Assembly (NCBI GenBank): GCA_038503075.1 | Contig: JBCAML010000016.1 | Location: 868,001-932,000 of the forward strand | Reading direction: 5' to 3' | Length of the DNA: 64,000 nucleotides | Origin: Gyromitra esculenta | Lineage: Eukaryota; Ascomycota; Pezizomycetes; Pezizales; Discinaceae | Shown: one piece after another, positions 46,190-59,295 of the stretch | How the letters are laid out: each line of letters starts with the position of its first letter | How positions within the stretch are numbered: the first letter of the stretch is position 1 | The notes under the pieces: generated by a model | Databases searched by the model: none | What the model saw: the letters and a program-made list of their open reading frames with translations, nothing else | What the model was told of the DNA's origin: nothing | Program-made: the position numbers and the translations under genes

Positions 46190-47813
46190 ATGCCACCCTC
46201 AATTACGTCCGAAAAGATTACTCTTACCTATCCAATATTTGGCGCTGCTTTTATCGATGGCGACCATCTCCTTGTTGGCGGTGGTGGAGGAGAAGGGAGG
46301 AGCGGTGTAGGCAATAAGCTCGTCTGTATTCCTTCCTCTGGGCGTATCCTTGAAAGCAAACCCTCCTCGTTTGCTTTCCTTTCTTTCATCACTAACCGAT
46401 AAGTAGACCCTCCTTAACGTCTCCAACCCCCCTACGACGAAGCAGCCAACAACCGAGATATGCATCAAGGTGCTGTCCGAATTAGAACTGAGCAAACAAG
46501 AAGACGCCGTTATGTCCCTCGCGATCGTGCAGACGCCTTGGATCCCTCCCTCCCTAGAAAGCCACTTACTCAACATCTCTGAAGGGGAGGAGCCGAGCGC
46601 TACCTCGTGTAAGGATACTGGGAAGAAAAGCTGGTTGGCATTAGCTGGTATCAATTCTTCCGAGAGCTCGCAGAAGTCAGGCAAAAACGATCACTTCCGG
46701 GTCTTTAATGTAGCTCCCTCAGATCCCACGGCTATTTCGCTCTTGTCAAGGAGTCAATTTTTTAGTCCTACGACCAACGATGAAGGCTATCAGCGATTGT
46801 TACGCGCCAAGGGTTCATCTGTTGCTATTGCTAGCGCCGGTGGAGTGGCTGGCTCAGAGATTGTAGTTGTTGGTGTTTCTGGTCTGGATTTGAAGCGACG
46901 GATACGACTGTCCGGAGCGGATGAAGCGGCGGACCTGGATTTATCGGATGAAGGGCTACTCGTATATTGTACCACGAAGGACATATTCGTAACATTCACC
47001 AATGAGAAAGATGATCGTGGGTCTAAAAAATTGGTCTGGCAATCAACGTCGCCGACGAAAGGGAATCTCCGCTCCGTTCGCTTCTGCAGCTCTCAAAGGC
47101 ACATCATTGCAGTTCTAAATCACCCACAACGCACCGGCTCAGAACTTCTGCTTATTGATATTAGCGATAGCAGTAAAATTCTTGCGCGGAAAAGGCTTCA
47201 TAGGAATATTGGAGCTGTTACTGGAATGGATGCAGTCTCGCTTGGACCACACCAAGAGATTATTGCTATTGCTGGCGCAGATCAAAGTGTCGAGATTCTC
47301 GTTGTTGAGAATGGAAAGTTCACAACTATCAAGACTTTTCGTGACGTTCATCCCTTCCAGATTACTAGAGTCGCATTCTCCCCTGCACCAGGGCCATCTC
47401 CAGTTTCTGGGAAAGTATCACATTCGATACGACTTGCTACTACATCTATGGGCAACACTGTAGTTGTTTTCACGATTCCTCTCATATCTGGGAATGCTGG
47501 ACGCTGGAGTATCCTCCGTGGGATTTCGGTCGCAAAGCAGACGGTACTTTCAGTGTTATTGAGCTTGGTAGGGGTAGTTATTTTTGCGGTTGTGTTGCAA
47601 CTGATGTTTGAGGCTCGCGCTGGGCTGCCGCTACCAATGGAACGGAACGCGATTATATCAAAATTTAATGAAGTTTTAGGAGCGAAGACAGCTAGGGCGG
47701 CGGTTTCAAAGGAGCCATTTATGATTTTGAAGGAAGTTGAGAATGGCGATAGAGTAGAAACCACACGGAGTATTGTAACTATTGGGGAGGTAGTGGCAGA
47801 AACCGCTGTATAA
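46190..47813 (+). CDS. Sec12/PREB-like guanine nucleotide exchange factor for Sar1
   Basis: Starts COPII coat assembly by loading GTP on Sar1 at the ER. Two exons, 46190-46321 and 46407-47813, give 512 residues; the 85-nt intron has an unusual donor GTCTGT but a good branch (CACTAAC) and TAG acceptor, and joins NKL to TLLNVSNPP. The N-terminal WD40-type propeller begins with PIFGAAFIDGDHLLVGGGGGEGRSG (Gly run at 30-34, where Sec12 has its potassium loop). A single membrane helix lies near residues 422-443 (VLLSLVGVVIFAVVLQLMF), followed by a ~65-residue lumenal tail, the usual Sec12 topology. Assignment rests on architecture and the Gly loop; overall sequence conservation in this family is weak. 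Confidence 0.85.
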
Positions 47814-48167
47814 AACATTAACAGACAGGCTTTAACCGTGGGAATTGCAGTTTTCTTGTTTCCTACCATTTATTGTACGTAAACTAAGCGCGGGGAACGG
47901 GATATGTATATTGTGTTCACTTGATGTCGCAGGGGAACTTTTGAAAGCTTCTTTTAAGTTTGAATTTACCAACAGGCGATATCTTACCCCTAAATTAAAG
48001 ACGGAAGCATGATATATATACACTACATAGCTAATAAGCTACGTTTTCCAGCAAATTCTGCGCTTTCGCCTAGTCCCTCTCTCTTTGGTCGAAAAACTCC
48101 CAACAGGTATGTTGAAGGTGTTTTATACTGCTAGTTTGAGGCGATTGTTTGAGCTATTGTTTATAGC
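47814..48167. other. Space between convergent genes
   Basis: 354 bp shared by the 3' ends of the Sec12-like gene and the methylesterase gene. Nothing else seen. Confidence 0.5.
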
Positions 48168-49592
48168 TTATTTGTACATATCTGCTACCTTCGGTGGCAA
48201 TACCAGCGCCGAACGATCATTACGTTTATAAAACTCGACCAACTGCCGCAGTAGGTATCAGCACCTTAGCGAAGGGGGGGGGTGGTCTAAGGGACATACA
48301 GCGTTGGCAGTCTTCTCCGGTGCGTCCTCGTGTAAGAAATGCCCCACCTCCGGTAGTACTAACAACTGGTATTTCCCTTGCATCTGTCCGATCATCAGCT
48401 CTCTATCGAGCCGATCTGTTCCTGCCAGAACCAATAACTTCCCCCCACGAGCTTCGAGAAACTTTCTACTAAGCCCCACGAACCACCCTTCCCAGAACGG
48501 TTGCGTCTTCCCTAAGTCTGTTCGCCAGCGCCACCGGCCATCCCCAGTGTCAAGCAGAAGCGCAGGAACCGAAGTCCTCGCGGATGTCAAATTCCGGATT
48601 GTGCGTGAGCGGGTACTGCAGTCGCGCGGAGCAAGGAGAAGAGAAAGAGAAGGCCATCCGGTTAACCGTGGTATTTTGTTTTTTGGGGGATGCTGGTTGC
48701 GGGGGTGCTACTCACTGCCATTCGATCCCTTGAGATACGGATGTGAAGCCTGATGGGCGTGTGGAAAGGTAGGTTTGCATGCTCTGGAGAGCATCTATGG
48801 CGCTGCCTTCGACAACGTCAAGGACTGCGTAGCCTAAAACACTATTCCCGAAGATGTAGCTTTTGGCTACTTCTGCTATGACAGCCCCACCTAGGGAGTG
48901 CCCTACAAGTATCAACTCTGGAAGTTTTTCCCATCCGTACCTCTCTCGTGTCAGATTCACCATGCTGACGAAGTCTTGAGCAAGAGTAGAGAGACTAAGG
49001 TCTTGATCATCGGATGTGGTAGTTTCACCATGACCACGGGCATCGAAAGAGAGGATACCAGCAGACGGAAGTACTTTCCGAATCTCAAAAGCCATAAGAG
49101 CGAACGAGAGACCGGAAGAGCCAGCGCCATGGTGTGTCACAAACAAGGCCCCGGAAGAGCTTGGGGGTATGAGGTATGCATGGTAGATAGCAGAGTTTGA
49201 CGGTGATTGCAGGTAGAGGGACGAAGAAAAGTAATTGTTCCACGTCAAAGGCTCGAAGGCTGCTGATTTCCTACTAGGTCTAGACGGGGAGGAGAATAAT
49301 TAGTTTAGCACCTTGAAGGATCAAGGGAGAAGCGTGAGACTTGCAGTGTGGGTCTAGAAAACAGGCCGGGGCGGATAGTGGAAGTAGAGGAAGCCGAAGA
49401 AGCCGAAGAGGAGTCGTCAATTACTGGAGATGAAGGAACTTCGCCGTGGAAAATTTCATCCCCAAAAATTTCATCCTCCTCAGCTTCATCAAATATTTCT
49501 AGGTGGGTTGGTGGGGTGTTTCGAGGCATTGGAGGCTTGAGGGGCAACTTGGCGAGCTTTGCTTTTAGGAATTCCCGTTGGAAGTCGCTCAT
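48168..49592 (-). CDS. PPE1: Protein phosphatase methylesterase 1
   Basis: Removes the C-terminal methyl ester from the PP2A catalytic subunit. Four exons on the minus strand: 49592-49312, 49270-48716, 48615-48300 and 48242-48168; 408 residues. N-terminus MSDFQREFLKAKLAKLPLKPPMPR is typical, followed by an acidic/Ser-rich insert. Alpha/beta-hydrolase core: FVTHHGAGSSGLSFA, SFDARGHGET, nucleophile Ser near 219 in LVGHSLGG, HTRSRTIRNL, acid region LLVLAGTDRLDRELMIGQMQGKYQ and catalytic His in LPEVGHFLHEDAPEKTA, closing with LVEFYKRNDRSALVLPPKVADMYK. The first intron is very short (41 nt) and its acceptor is the least certain point. Confidence 0.94.
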
Positions 49593-51287
49593 GTCGGCAG
49601 CTGCCAGGAACTGAGGACAAATCTAGTTATGTTTCATCTTCTAACAGAGGGGTATATAAGTTAATTATGGAGAATGTGGTTGAGTGCAAAGTCACAGCTA
49701 AGGCTTCTAGGAAAGGCGAAATGCAAAAGTGAACTTGGGAAGCCAGATGGTACGTATTACGATGGAGGGAAGAGAGAGAGAGACCTAGTGGGGGTCGTAA
49801 TATTAGGGGTTGTCGATGACGTTCATTGACCTGTGGAGGGAGGTGGGGAAATAACGTATCATGGGGCGACGCCTTTCTGTTGTTGCATCCCCTACAGTAC
49901 TGTAGTTAGCCTCTGCTTCCTTCAACCCTTCAACCATGTAGGGTAGGTTAAGCTACATGTATCTACAACACTCCCTGTCTAATAGCAGACCTCTCCCTTT
50001 CTTTTTTTTTTAAAAAAAACCATAGCTTGACGTCGCTGGATATCCATAGTAATATACAGTCCAATTTAAAGATTACCCGGAGAGCCTTTCCACGCCCATC
50101 CGCTTGTTCACTTCCCCAAATCCAGTTACTGGGATTTCTTCTCATTTTCGTCTTCAGCAGTGTCCTCATTCACAGCCACTATTACGTACGCAATTAGAAC
50201 AACGTTCGCGACCACCGCAGCCGTGGCCCCTGCTAGTGTATTGCTACCTACATGTATTTAATCCTGTCAGCCTCCCGGGAGAATATGGGAAATGGAAAAT
50301 TCCTGGGTTGCACCTTTAAAGATGGTGTTCAGAGTGATATAGTAAGATCCGAGAGGTGCCACAATCATGGCAAGCGTAAATAGCAGAAGCTTCGCGACCA
50401 CAGATCTATAAGTACTCTCTTGTTAGTCCGAGAGTCTTCTTTTGTGGGGAGCGAGAAGCATAGAGTTCACATGCCTAGGAACAGCGCCTGGAGTGGGGAG
50501 CTTGGGAGTAGTGATAGACAAGTCTATCCCGGGGGAGCCGGCATCCGCATCATGCTTGTCTGGGATATCTCTTTTGCTTTTAACGGTGTGTCTAGTGGTC
50601 ATGGTGGTGATTTAGTTGGGAGGAGATGAGAAGAAGGCGAAGACGAAGAGAAGGTGGAGGTGAATGGGAAGAGCGAGAATGAGGAGAGTGGGAAGAATCG
50701 ATGAGTATGTGTATTTACTGTATCCTATGTATTTCGCTTTAATTCCAATTAAAAAAAAAAAGGGCAATTCGTCTCTCTTCCTCTCTGCCTGCGAGCTTAC
50801 TCTATACATGTATCTCCTATTCCCTGAAATATACATGTATCTCTGTCTATCGTCAATGTTGTTCTGTCAGGGCAAGGGGCGCGTTCCCTTGAACCTTACC
50901 CGTTCTGGGCTTAATTGGTCTGCTCTCTGAGGACTTGGCGGCACGTTCTTTTGCTTTTTCCCGGGCGCGACTTTTTTCCACTCCACGCCAATTCCCAAAA
51001 CACGCTTTCTAGTGTTCTCTCGGGTTTGCCTCTGGTGGTTGGTGATTCTCTTTCTACTCCCCCCTCTCCCCTCCCCCCCCTTTCGTGTATCTCCGTCGGA
51101 ACCTCTTTCTGCTATACTCTTACTTGTGCTGCTAGATCACTGCCTATTACTGGTACTGCTGGCATCAGCATAGCGTCCCTTTATCCCTCTTTCTTCTGCC
51201 ATCTCCCTCTTCATCCCCTCTTGATCATACATTTCTTCACCTTTCACCCACTCACTCACTTGCTCCTCTTTGGTACCTCCACTCGTT
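49593..51287. other. Divergent intergenic region
   Basis: 1.7 kb between the start sites of the methylesterase and the remodeller. It contains T- and A-runs (50005-50020), four TACATGTA copies (49954, 50249, 50805, 50832) and a pyrimidine-rich stretch before the remodeller start (51040-51270), as is common in fungal promoters. No gene supported. Confidence 0.55.
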
Positions 51288-54200
51288 ATGGCCTCCAGTC
51301 TCATCAGACCCTCACCCTTCGATTCCTCAGCTGCTTCCTCCCTGAAACGACGAAAGTTTTCTCAGCAGCCAAAGGGCTTTGATTCCGACGACGACAGCGG
51401 GGATGACCTTTTCCCAAGTGATATAGCTACGCTCCCTCTCAATTCTTCTTACTTTAGAAACACTGTTCCCACTTCCGATCCTATCATCGGTTCATCTCCA
51501 CCTCCGGCTGATACTCAACCCACTCAAGTTCTTCAAAGCGGCTTCAATGGAAGATCTCCCTCCATGCGTCAGCCACCTATCGTGCAAGTTGTTGCTTCTT
51601 CCCCTTTCCGCAGCATCCAATCCTCACCACCACATCGGGAACAAACTATACCCTTGAAGCGACAAGCTTCAGTTCTACAGGAGGATGGTTCTGTGAAACC
51701 CTTCGATTTCTACCCCTCCAAACCCAATGGGCAAAAGATCGACCTGACTGATGATGGCCCCCAATACATTGGTGCTTCGTCTGACGAAGGCTCTGACCAT
51801 GATGACATCAAGCCGACTTTTGTCAAGAGCACACTCAACACAAGACCGGTTCCATCTGTTAGCTACATGCGGGACCGCAGGGATAACGGCACTGAAATCC
51901 TCAGAGTTGAAGAATCCCCTGTTGCACCATCTGCCTTTAAATCCACCCTATCAAAGTTTACCTACAATGGAAACTCCGTTCCTCCAATACCCTTTAAAGG
52001 TCGCCTCGACTCCATCACTAAGAAGGCACCGATTACATACTCATCTGGGACAATAAGCATTGCTGGCTCACGACCGCGGCTTCAGCGACATCCGGATCGC
52101 GCAAAACCGTTGGTGGATATCAGGGTCGAAGAAATCCAAAACAAAGAGCACAGAAACACAGTGGAACGGATGGCATCAATCCTCCCCGATAAATCCATTT
52201 CTCAGCTCTTAAGTGCTCTTCTAGAGAAGAAAGGGAGCTTTGACGATGCAATGGAATATTTAACCAATGATGATGGCACAGTGGATCTTACGCTGTCTAG
52301 CGATGATAAGCCTGTTGTAGCAAAAAAAAGTGTAGCTCAGCTCAAGACCTCGAATCGCGCTGCGAGGGTTCCTAGAAAGGGTATTAAAGACAAATGGTCA
52401 TCTACGCAAGCCCAGACCATACTATCTTCTCCTCCAACAGCCATACCGAAAACTAAAAGGCGGCTTATCAGAGGTTCGGCTAGAAATTCAAGGGAGAGAT
52501 CGTCATCGCCGCCTGTGCTTGTTGCAATCACTGATGATTCTGATTCTGCTACCGAAGACGTGGAGGGCTCGGATGGTGAACGCGAGCTTGAAAGGAAGGT
52601 CTTAAAATATATCAACGAGTGCACTATCAAAGAGTTATCCGATATTGCAGCTACCACTGAGGAAATTGCCGAGGTCGTTTTATCCCAGAAACCATTCAAG
52701 TCTCTTGATGAGATTCGAGAAGTATCTAGTAATGCTGTTGGGAAAGGAAAGACTAAGGGAGCTAGGGCTCGCGCAATTGGAGATAAGGTTGTGGATGTGT
52801 GCTTGGAGACTTGGAGAGGATATGAAGCTGTGGATTCACTTATTGCCAAGGTTGAGGAGTTGGGTAAGCCAATTGCCGATTCTATCAAAAAATGGGGCGT
52901 GGATGTATTTGGGGGGTGCAGCGACAATCCTGGCGGTGAGTTAGATATAACAGATATTAAGTTGGATTCGAAGACGGAGTCTTTAAAAGACTCGGCTATT
53001 GGGACACCTACAGATGCCGGAAGCTCGGATATTGTCATGGTTGATGAAGGCGATGAGATTATTAAAAATAAACGGGAGCATCAGGTAGAGGAATTCTTTA
53101 AAGTTCAACCAAAGCATCTGGGGGAGGGTGTGATTTTGAAGGATTATCAGCTCGTAGGTGTGAATTGGTTAAGTCTCCTGTATGAGAGAAAGCTCAGCTG
53201 TATTTTGGCGGATGAAATGGGTAAATCGTTTTTCATCATTAGATTGTGTGTGTGAAATTGCTGACATATCTAAGGTCTTGGAAAAACCTGTCAAGTAATT
53301 TCATTTCTGGCGCACTTATTAGAAAAGGGTATTAAGGGCCCTCATCTCGTTGTTGTACCATCTTCTACATTGGGTACGTTCTCCTAGCTACCAGCCTAAG
53401 TGATAAAAGTTATGTTACTGATAATATCTGTCCCACAGAAAACTGGCTGCGTGAATTCCAAAATTTCTGTCCTATACTAAGGGTAGAGCCTTACTACGGA
53501 TCACAAAAGGAGCGAACAGAAATGCGTATGGATCTTACCCGAGATCGAGGCTGGAATGTACTAGTCACAACTTACCAACTTGCAACTGGTGACAAGTTGG
53601 ACAAGAGATTTTTAAAGGAACAGGCATTCAACGTCTGCGTCTACGACGAAGGACACCTTCTGAAGAATAGCTCATCGAATCGCTACGACGCTCTCATGCG
53701 TCTCCCCGCCAATTTCCGCCTACTATTGACTGGTACGCCACTTCAAAACAATCTTCAGGAACTTGCATCATTGTTGGCATTCATTCTCCCAGATGTTTTT
53801 AATGAAAAGCGGGAAGATTTAGCAAGCATTTTCAAGTATAAGGCGAAGACGACGGATGATGATGAATCAAATAATGCTTTATTATCGGCACAGAGGATCA
53901 AAAGGGCAAGGGCTATGATGACTCCGTTCGTCCTACGGAGGAAGAAGGCACAGGTGTTGAAGCATTTACCAGCGAAGACCAATCGAGTAGAGTACTGCCC
54001 CATGAATACCGCTCAAAGTGCCATCTACCTCGAGCAAATCACCGCCGCCAGAGAAGCCATTGAATCTCGCGCAGCTGGCAAGAAAGGGTCCAAATCTACA
54101 AGTAACTTAATGATGCAGCTTCGTAAGGCCGCTATTCACCCACTCCTTTTTCGAAAAGTCTACAACAACGAAAAAATTACCAAGATGTCTCACGATATCA

Positions 54201-54951
54201 TGAGAGAAGATGCGTACCGCAGCAACGATCAGAAGTACATCCTAGAAGACATGGAAGTCATGAACGATTTCGAGCTCAACCGTCTTTGTGGCAACTTCCC
54301 CAAGACACTCGGGAAGCATGCCTTGAAAAAGGAAGAATGGATGCAGTCTGGCAAGGTCGAGAACCTAAAAGGGATGCTACTTGACATGAGAAAGAAAGGA
54401 GACCGTGTACTGCTATTTAGTCAGTTTACGCAGATGCTTGACATCCTTGAGATGGTGCTCACGACACTAGATTTTGGGTTTTTGAGGATTGATGGATCCA
54501 CGCCAGTGGATGCGAGACAAGACTTGATCGATCAATATCACGAGGAGGAGGATATTATGGTTTTCTTGCTAAGTACCAAGGCTGGTGGTTTTGGTATTAA
54601 TTTGGCATGCGCGAACAAAGTGGTTATTTTTGATAGCAGTTTTAATCCGCATGATGATGCTCAGGCTGCTGATAGAGCCCATCGTGTTGGTCAAAAAAGG
54701 GAGGTTGAGGTTGTTAGGTGAGATCACAGCACGGAAACCAACCCCTTGAATTTTGGGCGCTAATTGGTGACAGACTTGTAACGAAAAATACAATTGAAGA
54801 GCAAATTCTCGCTTTGGCAAACACCAAGCTAGCGCTGGATCAGAGCATCAGCGAGGACGACAAGGCAATCGAAGGCAAAGCAGAAGAACTAGTCGCCAAG
54901 ATGTTGCTTCAATCCACAGATAAACTAATAGATATCGAAGTTGACAAATAA
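51288..54951 (+). CDS. Fun30/SMARCAD1-like SNF2 chromatin remodeller
   Basis: ATP-dependent nuclear remodeller of the Fun30 (Fft3, SMARCAD1) branch, linked in other fungi to heterochromatin and DNA end resection. Four exons: 51288-53220, 53275-53373, 53439-54717 and 54774-54951, giving 1,162 residues. A long disordered Ser/Asp-rich N-terminus is followed by a CUE-like motif near 290-325 ([32 protein letters not shown]). The ATPase has [12 protein letters not shown], Walker A ADEMGLGKT (built across intron 1), Walker B DEGH near 745, [15 protein letters not shown] and a C-terminal lobe with [48 protein letters not shown] and [29 protein letters not shown]. Every splice junction restores a conserved motif. 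Confidence 0.95.
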
Positions 54952-56506
54952 TCTGTTATCTCAAGATTTTGATTTTTTTTTCGCCTTTCCTATCACGCAA
55001 AACAAGCATAGATGAATCTCCTGTCCTGTTTCTTGGATTGTTTCTCTTTTTTATCTTTTTTTTTAGGTTTAGACGCTCTGTTTTGTAAAAGCACTTGAAA
55101 AATAATGGTGGTGGCCTTATGGCGTTTGTGGATTTATGTAACTTGTATTTTATTGTATTCTATTTGTACTCACTCTTTCTTCCTCCTTGTGGGCCTCTAG
55201 ATATGTCTATTTACCAAACCAGCACTGCTCATATATATCCTCGATCTCCAATTTCGAGTACATAACAATTGCCAAAACCCCTACAAGCCCGAAATATTAT
55301 CAAATTAGATGTCTAAGGGTTTCATAAACTGTTACTTAAGCGATAGGTCGTGTTCTCAAAACTAAAAAACGTACCTAAAATAGTCAAAGAATGCGATCGG
55401 TAAATTATCAAATTATCAAACGAGACTGGCTGCGGTTGTCGAAATAAACTACAAGTGGTTATAGTCGAAGGCACTAAATTACTAAACCTACGAACCATGA
55501 TCTCGCCAACCGACCATTAGTAGGGGAACTAGTGCTTGCGAGGCTGTAGTAACACTAACACGATGTCACAATTAAACAAAATATCTCTCACTCGTTGGGA
55601 AATCGCCTGCTCATGCGGGAATAGATATATACCATGGGAATTTAAATCGCATTGATGTACTCTAACGCAGCCTTATGGCCATGGTAGTGGGTACCATTAT
55701 AGTAATCCATGCCAGCCTCGTGATAAAATGCAGGCGAGCTGAACAAACTGACACATGACCTAATTTACAGAGTTTCAAGCCTGAGTTTATTCCGTGGGTT
55801 CACTTTGGTAGTCACAAATCCCATACCCAGAAAAGCTTCATGTGTATGGATGGACCTAGATTAATCAAATTGATTATGGAACGCGTTTGTCTCACAAAAT
55901 TTGGCTGGTGGGATAGTCGTGCCTTATCAAACCTAGTGGTTAAATTTTTCAACCAAGATACCTCTAACACCAATAGTGCCGAAGAAAAACCATTTGACAT
56001 ATAACCTCTGTGCTAACGTTGACACTCAAGTTCGGTTTCAAAAGCGGTGTTTGTTTTAATTCCTCTCTGCGTATATCTGATCACACTCAGGTAATTTTTG
56101 GACCGCTTCATTCTGCCGCATACGCTGGTCTTAATGCTTAATGAAAAGATATAAGACTTTATTGGCATATTTCTAGACTCGACATCTTTTCTTGAGTATT
56201 TAGTTTAGTGAGGTGCTCAGAATATTGGCCCAAAATAGTAGCCCAGGTTTAGCAATACACCCACCATACATGGACTCAATACTTAGAAATCCAAGCGTAG
56301 GAGCTCGAGGTGTTTGTTCTCATCACGACGCACTCTCATAACATAAAGAGATTCGATCAGTTCTCCCATCTCCTCTCTAGGCATAGATAATCACTGTCTT
56401 AGGCACGGTGTCCGATTTTAGATTTTCTTCTTGCAGATTCGACCCAACACTCATCACAAGGCTATTGCTCTTAATTCTATATATATATTAAAGATCTCGT
56501 ACAATA

Positions 56507-56775
56507 GAGTGTTTTGGCCACACCGGATTCTCAAATTTCGAGCTCAAAATTTGAGTTCTTGGCAGCCGCGTAGCTAGTCTGTTAGGGGTATAGGTCCCCA
56601 CTGCTGATCAAGTTGATCCTGTGGCTCCCACACAATTTTCGGTGGCTTTTGCGCAGATTGTTTTCTGGGAAAGGCGCAAGCTCTCGAGCCATACCTTTTT
56701 AAATCGATCTTCAGCGCAGCCAAGAACTCAAATTTTGAGCTCGAAATTTGAGAATCCGGTGTGGCCAAAACACTC
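56507..56775. mobile_element. MITE with ~64-bp nearly perfect terminal inverted repeats
   Basis: 269 bp bounded by TA (56505-56506 and 56776-56777). Ends are GAGTGTTTTGGCCACACCGG and its inverse, and the arms stay perfect for over 60 bases through ATTCTCAAATTTCGAGCTC and AAAATTTGAGTTCTTGGC. TA duplication and short length suit a non-autonomous Tc1/mariner/pogo-superfamily element. The arm identity suggests recent amplification. Confidence 0.85.
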
Positions 56776-57156
56776 TAATGAATGAATTGATGGATTTGTT
56801 AGTTATTGGTCCATCATTGGTCGGAACAAATGAAGTCAACGGGTCATTATCTCGTCCTCTGTTCGTATCTCTGTTCACTTGCAGCACGGGGGGCAAGGAA
56901 ATAGAATATTTGTCTGCAACATTGCTTATTTGCTTTACATTGCCTACTAAATCCTTCAATTTCGTCAGAGTGTGAACTATTATCACCAATGTTGTCTATT
57001 TCCATAAAGATGGGATATAAGCTGAGAGGAGGTGATAGTTAAAAGTAATTTTTTATCGTCATAGCTTGAGCTCTAACTACAATTAATGAGTTAAACAAAA
57101 CAAGAAGTCTATTTCTATCAAGTAGTATCACTCGTCATTAGGTCACTCTCATCCTA

Positions 57157-57332
57157 CAGTGCAATCGCCCTATAAGAGTACGGTTGGTTCCGAAAGTCAT
57201 ATTCTTGTAAAAGGGTAATTCTTATATGAAAAGCGAGCTACACTCAAAATTGCCCCTGTCAGGACTAGATTCAGCATTCTTATAAGGCGAGTATTCTTAT
57301 AAGGCGAGTATTCTTATAGGGCGATTGTACTG
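57157..57332. mobile_element. Short MITE, CAGTGCAATCGCCCTATAAG ends
   Basis: 176 bp bounded by TA (57155-57156 and 57333-57334). Left arm CAGTGCAATCGCCCTATAAG and right arm CTTATAGGGCGATTGTACTG are inverse with one mismatch. At the right end the unit ATTCTTATAAGGCGAGT is repeated in tandem about two and a half times. Confidence 0.78.
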
Positions 57333-58673
57333 TAATATCAAAACCAAACCCGAGCAGTCTTCTTCAGTGGCCGCCCCTATATTTACACCTACCCCAGTAG
57401 CACATAATCTAAGTTTTAAGAATGGGGGTATTTTCATACTTCGCCTGAACCTCTAAGTATCTTCCCTGGTTAGGGGTGGCACCTGGAAATTACTCTTCAT
57501 GACGGAGATATTGTTGTGACTAGATACACTTTATAAAGTAGAATCTAAGAACATGATTGCAGCTTTCCATTGCAAATACCATCTATAAATCCCTCTAGGC
57601 AACATATATATAGGTGTCCTATATGCACGAACCCAGTCTTTGCGAGTGATATATAACGGATATCGTTTCACAACTCAACCAAATCCAAGTCTCTGTTCTA
57701 TATCTTCATTATTCAATAGGGGAAAGTACACGTCGACAAAATCGCGCGTAGATTATCGATGAGCGGAGAAGACTACATGTATTCACCGTGAAATCGAGTG
57801 CACTAGAGAAAATGCTGGGCTTGTAAAAAAATTGATCACGAAACAATGGTCAATAGTAAGGTGCCCGAGATTGTGCACCAATTCCCCATTATCTTACAAA
57901 TTTGGAAACTTCATAGAGTAAACCTAACCAAGACTTGTGTAGCAACTACCATACAGATATCGCGACCTTATTGGTGCATTAACACCGTAATCGAGATTTG
58001 GGCAGATTGTAGTAGTTTTCGACAATGTATCTGATAACTACAGGAGGACCGACATCGTCGACAATCCCCCGAGTAGTAGAGGAAAACTAAAGGACCCGCT
58101 TAGCAGTACATATAATCTCTCAGATTCATGTAGAGATTAAATCTATACGATATCCAACCGGTTAGCAAGACACCCAGGTTGATCAATTGGTCAATTCTCC
58201 AAGACTTAACCAATGATATATCCGGAAAAACATAACACATCAAAAACATGGATATCTAGAAGGTGATTACGGTTGTACTCATTACAGCCGTGTTAATAGC
58301 TGGTGCACGTGACCACAGGTAATTTGAGTTAGAGGGAGTTTGCAACCAAACTCAACAGCGTAATCTTTATCATTTCAACGTGCGTCCCCTTTCGTTTCAT
58401 TCGAAAATTACAATTATGAAAACACCAGAGTATCTCATCAAAAACCGTACCCTATCTACGAGGTATGATGGTCTAACAAACATGACAAAGCACAGATAGT
58501 ATGAACTGCAATAAAGGCGGAAGCTTTTTGAACCCCGGGGATAACAGGGACAGATGCCTGACCTTTTTTTTTGATATTCGTGAAGTCCATTATTAACTTA
58601 CACCCTTACACAGGAGACATGAAACAGGCTCAGTGTGCCACCTCGTTTCCACACCCTGAGAACGTGCCGAGAC

Positions 58674-59295
58674 TTAGTATCCACCTCCACCACCATAGCC
58701 GCCGCCGCCTTGATAGTTGCCACCACCACCACCATAGCCAGCTTGGCCACCACCATAGCCGCCTTGGCCGCCACCACCATAGCTACCTCCTCCTCCTCCT
58801 CCTCCTTGACGACGATCAGTAGCCTTGTCGACACGGATTCTACGCCCATCAAACCTACAAAAAAGATTAGCAATAATTTTTAAGATTTTCAAAATTAGGT
58901 AACTCACTCAACATCATTCATAGCATTCATCGCAGAAGTAGCGTCGTCATCGTTAGTAAACCTAACGAAGCCGAAGCCACGGGACCTGCCAGTATCACGA
59001 TCCTTGACAACAACCTGAGAAGCGGGGGGAAATATGATGTCAGAGATTTTGACACTAGCCAACACAAGAGCAATTTCTAGGGACGTTTAACGAAAGGGCC
59101 ATACCGCTTCTTCGACGGTGCCAAACTCCTCAAATTTAGTTCTTAAAGTGCCATCATCGGTGTGCCAGGCAAGGCCTCTGTAAGCAATAGAATATTGGAT
59201 TAGCAAATCAGTTAAGAAATTACCGATCATTATGAAAAAAGAGCGACTGAATGTGGAGCGAATTGGACAACTAACCCAACAAATAATTTCGACAT
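58674..59295 (-). CDS. Glycine-rich RRM RNA-binding protein
   Basis: Four exons on the minus strand: 59295-59276, 59177-59105, 59014-58908 and 58854-58674; 126 residues. One RRM at 1-80 with RNP2 (LFVGGL) split by the first intron and RNP1 (RGFGFVRF), then a Gly/Tyr-rich tail from about residue 88 ([21 protein letters not shown]...). This is the layout of cold-inducible glycine-rich RNA-binding proteins of plants and fungi, which act as RNA chaperones. Starting at [15 protein letters not shown] is strongly supported by the family. The antisense of the Gly-rich exon gives a spurious His/Thr-rich frame. Confidence 0.94.

Larger units (their letters stand above)
54952..58673. other. Long intergenic region with two MITEs
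   Basis: 3.7 kb between the ends of two convergent genes. Apart from the TIR elements at 56507-56775 and 57157-57332 and one TACATGTA (57774), nothing is recognised. Open frames inside are short and without motifs. Confidence 0.55.

Noticed and set aside
46199..46684. 161-codon minus-strand frame
   Set aside because: Antisense shadow of the Sec12-like gene, crossing its intron.
58571..58883. His/Thr/Ala-rich open frames
   Set aside because: They are the antisense of the Gly-rich exon of the RRM gene.
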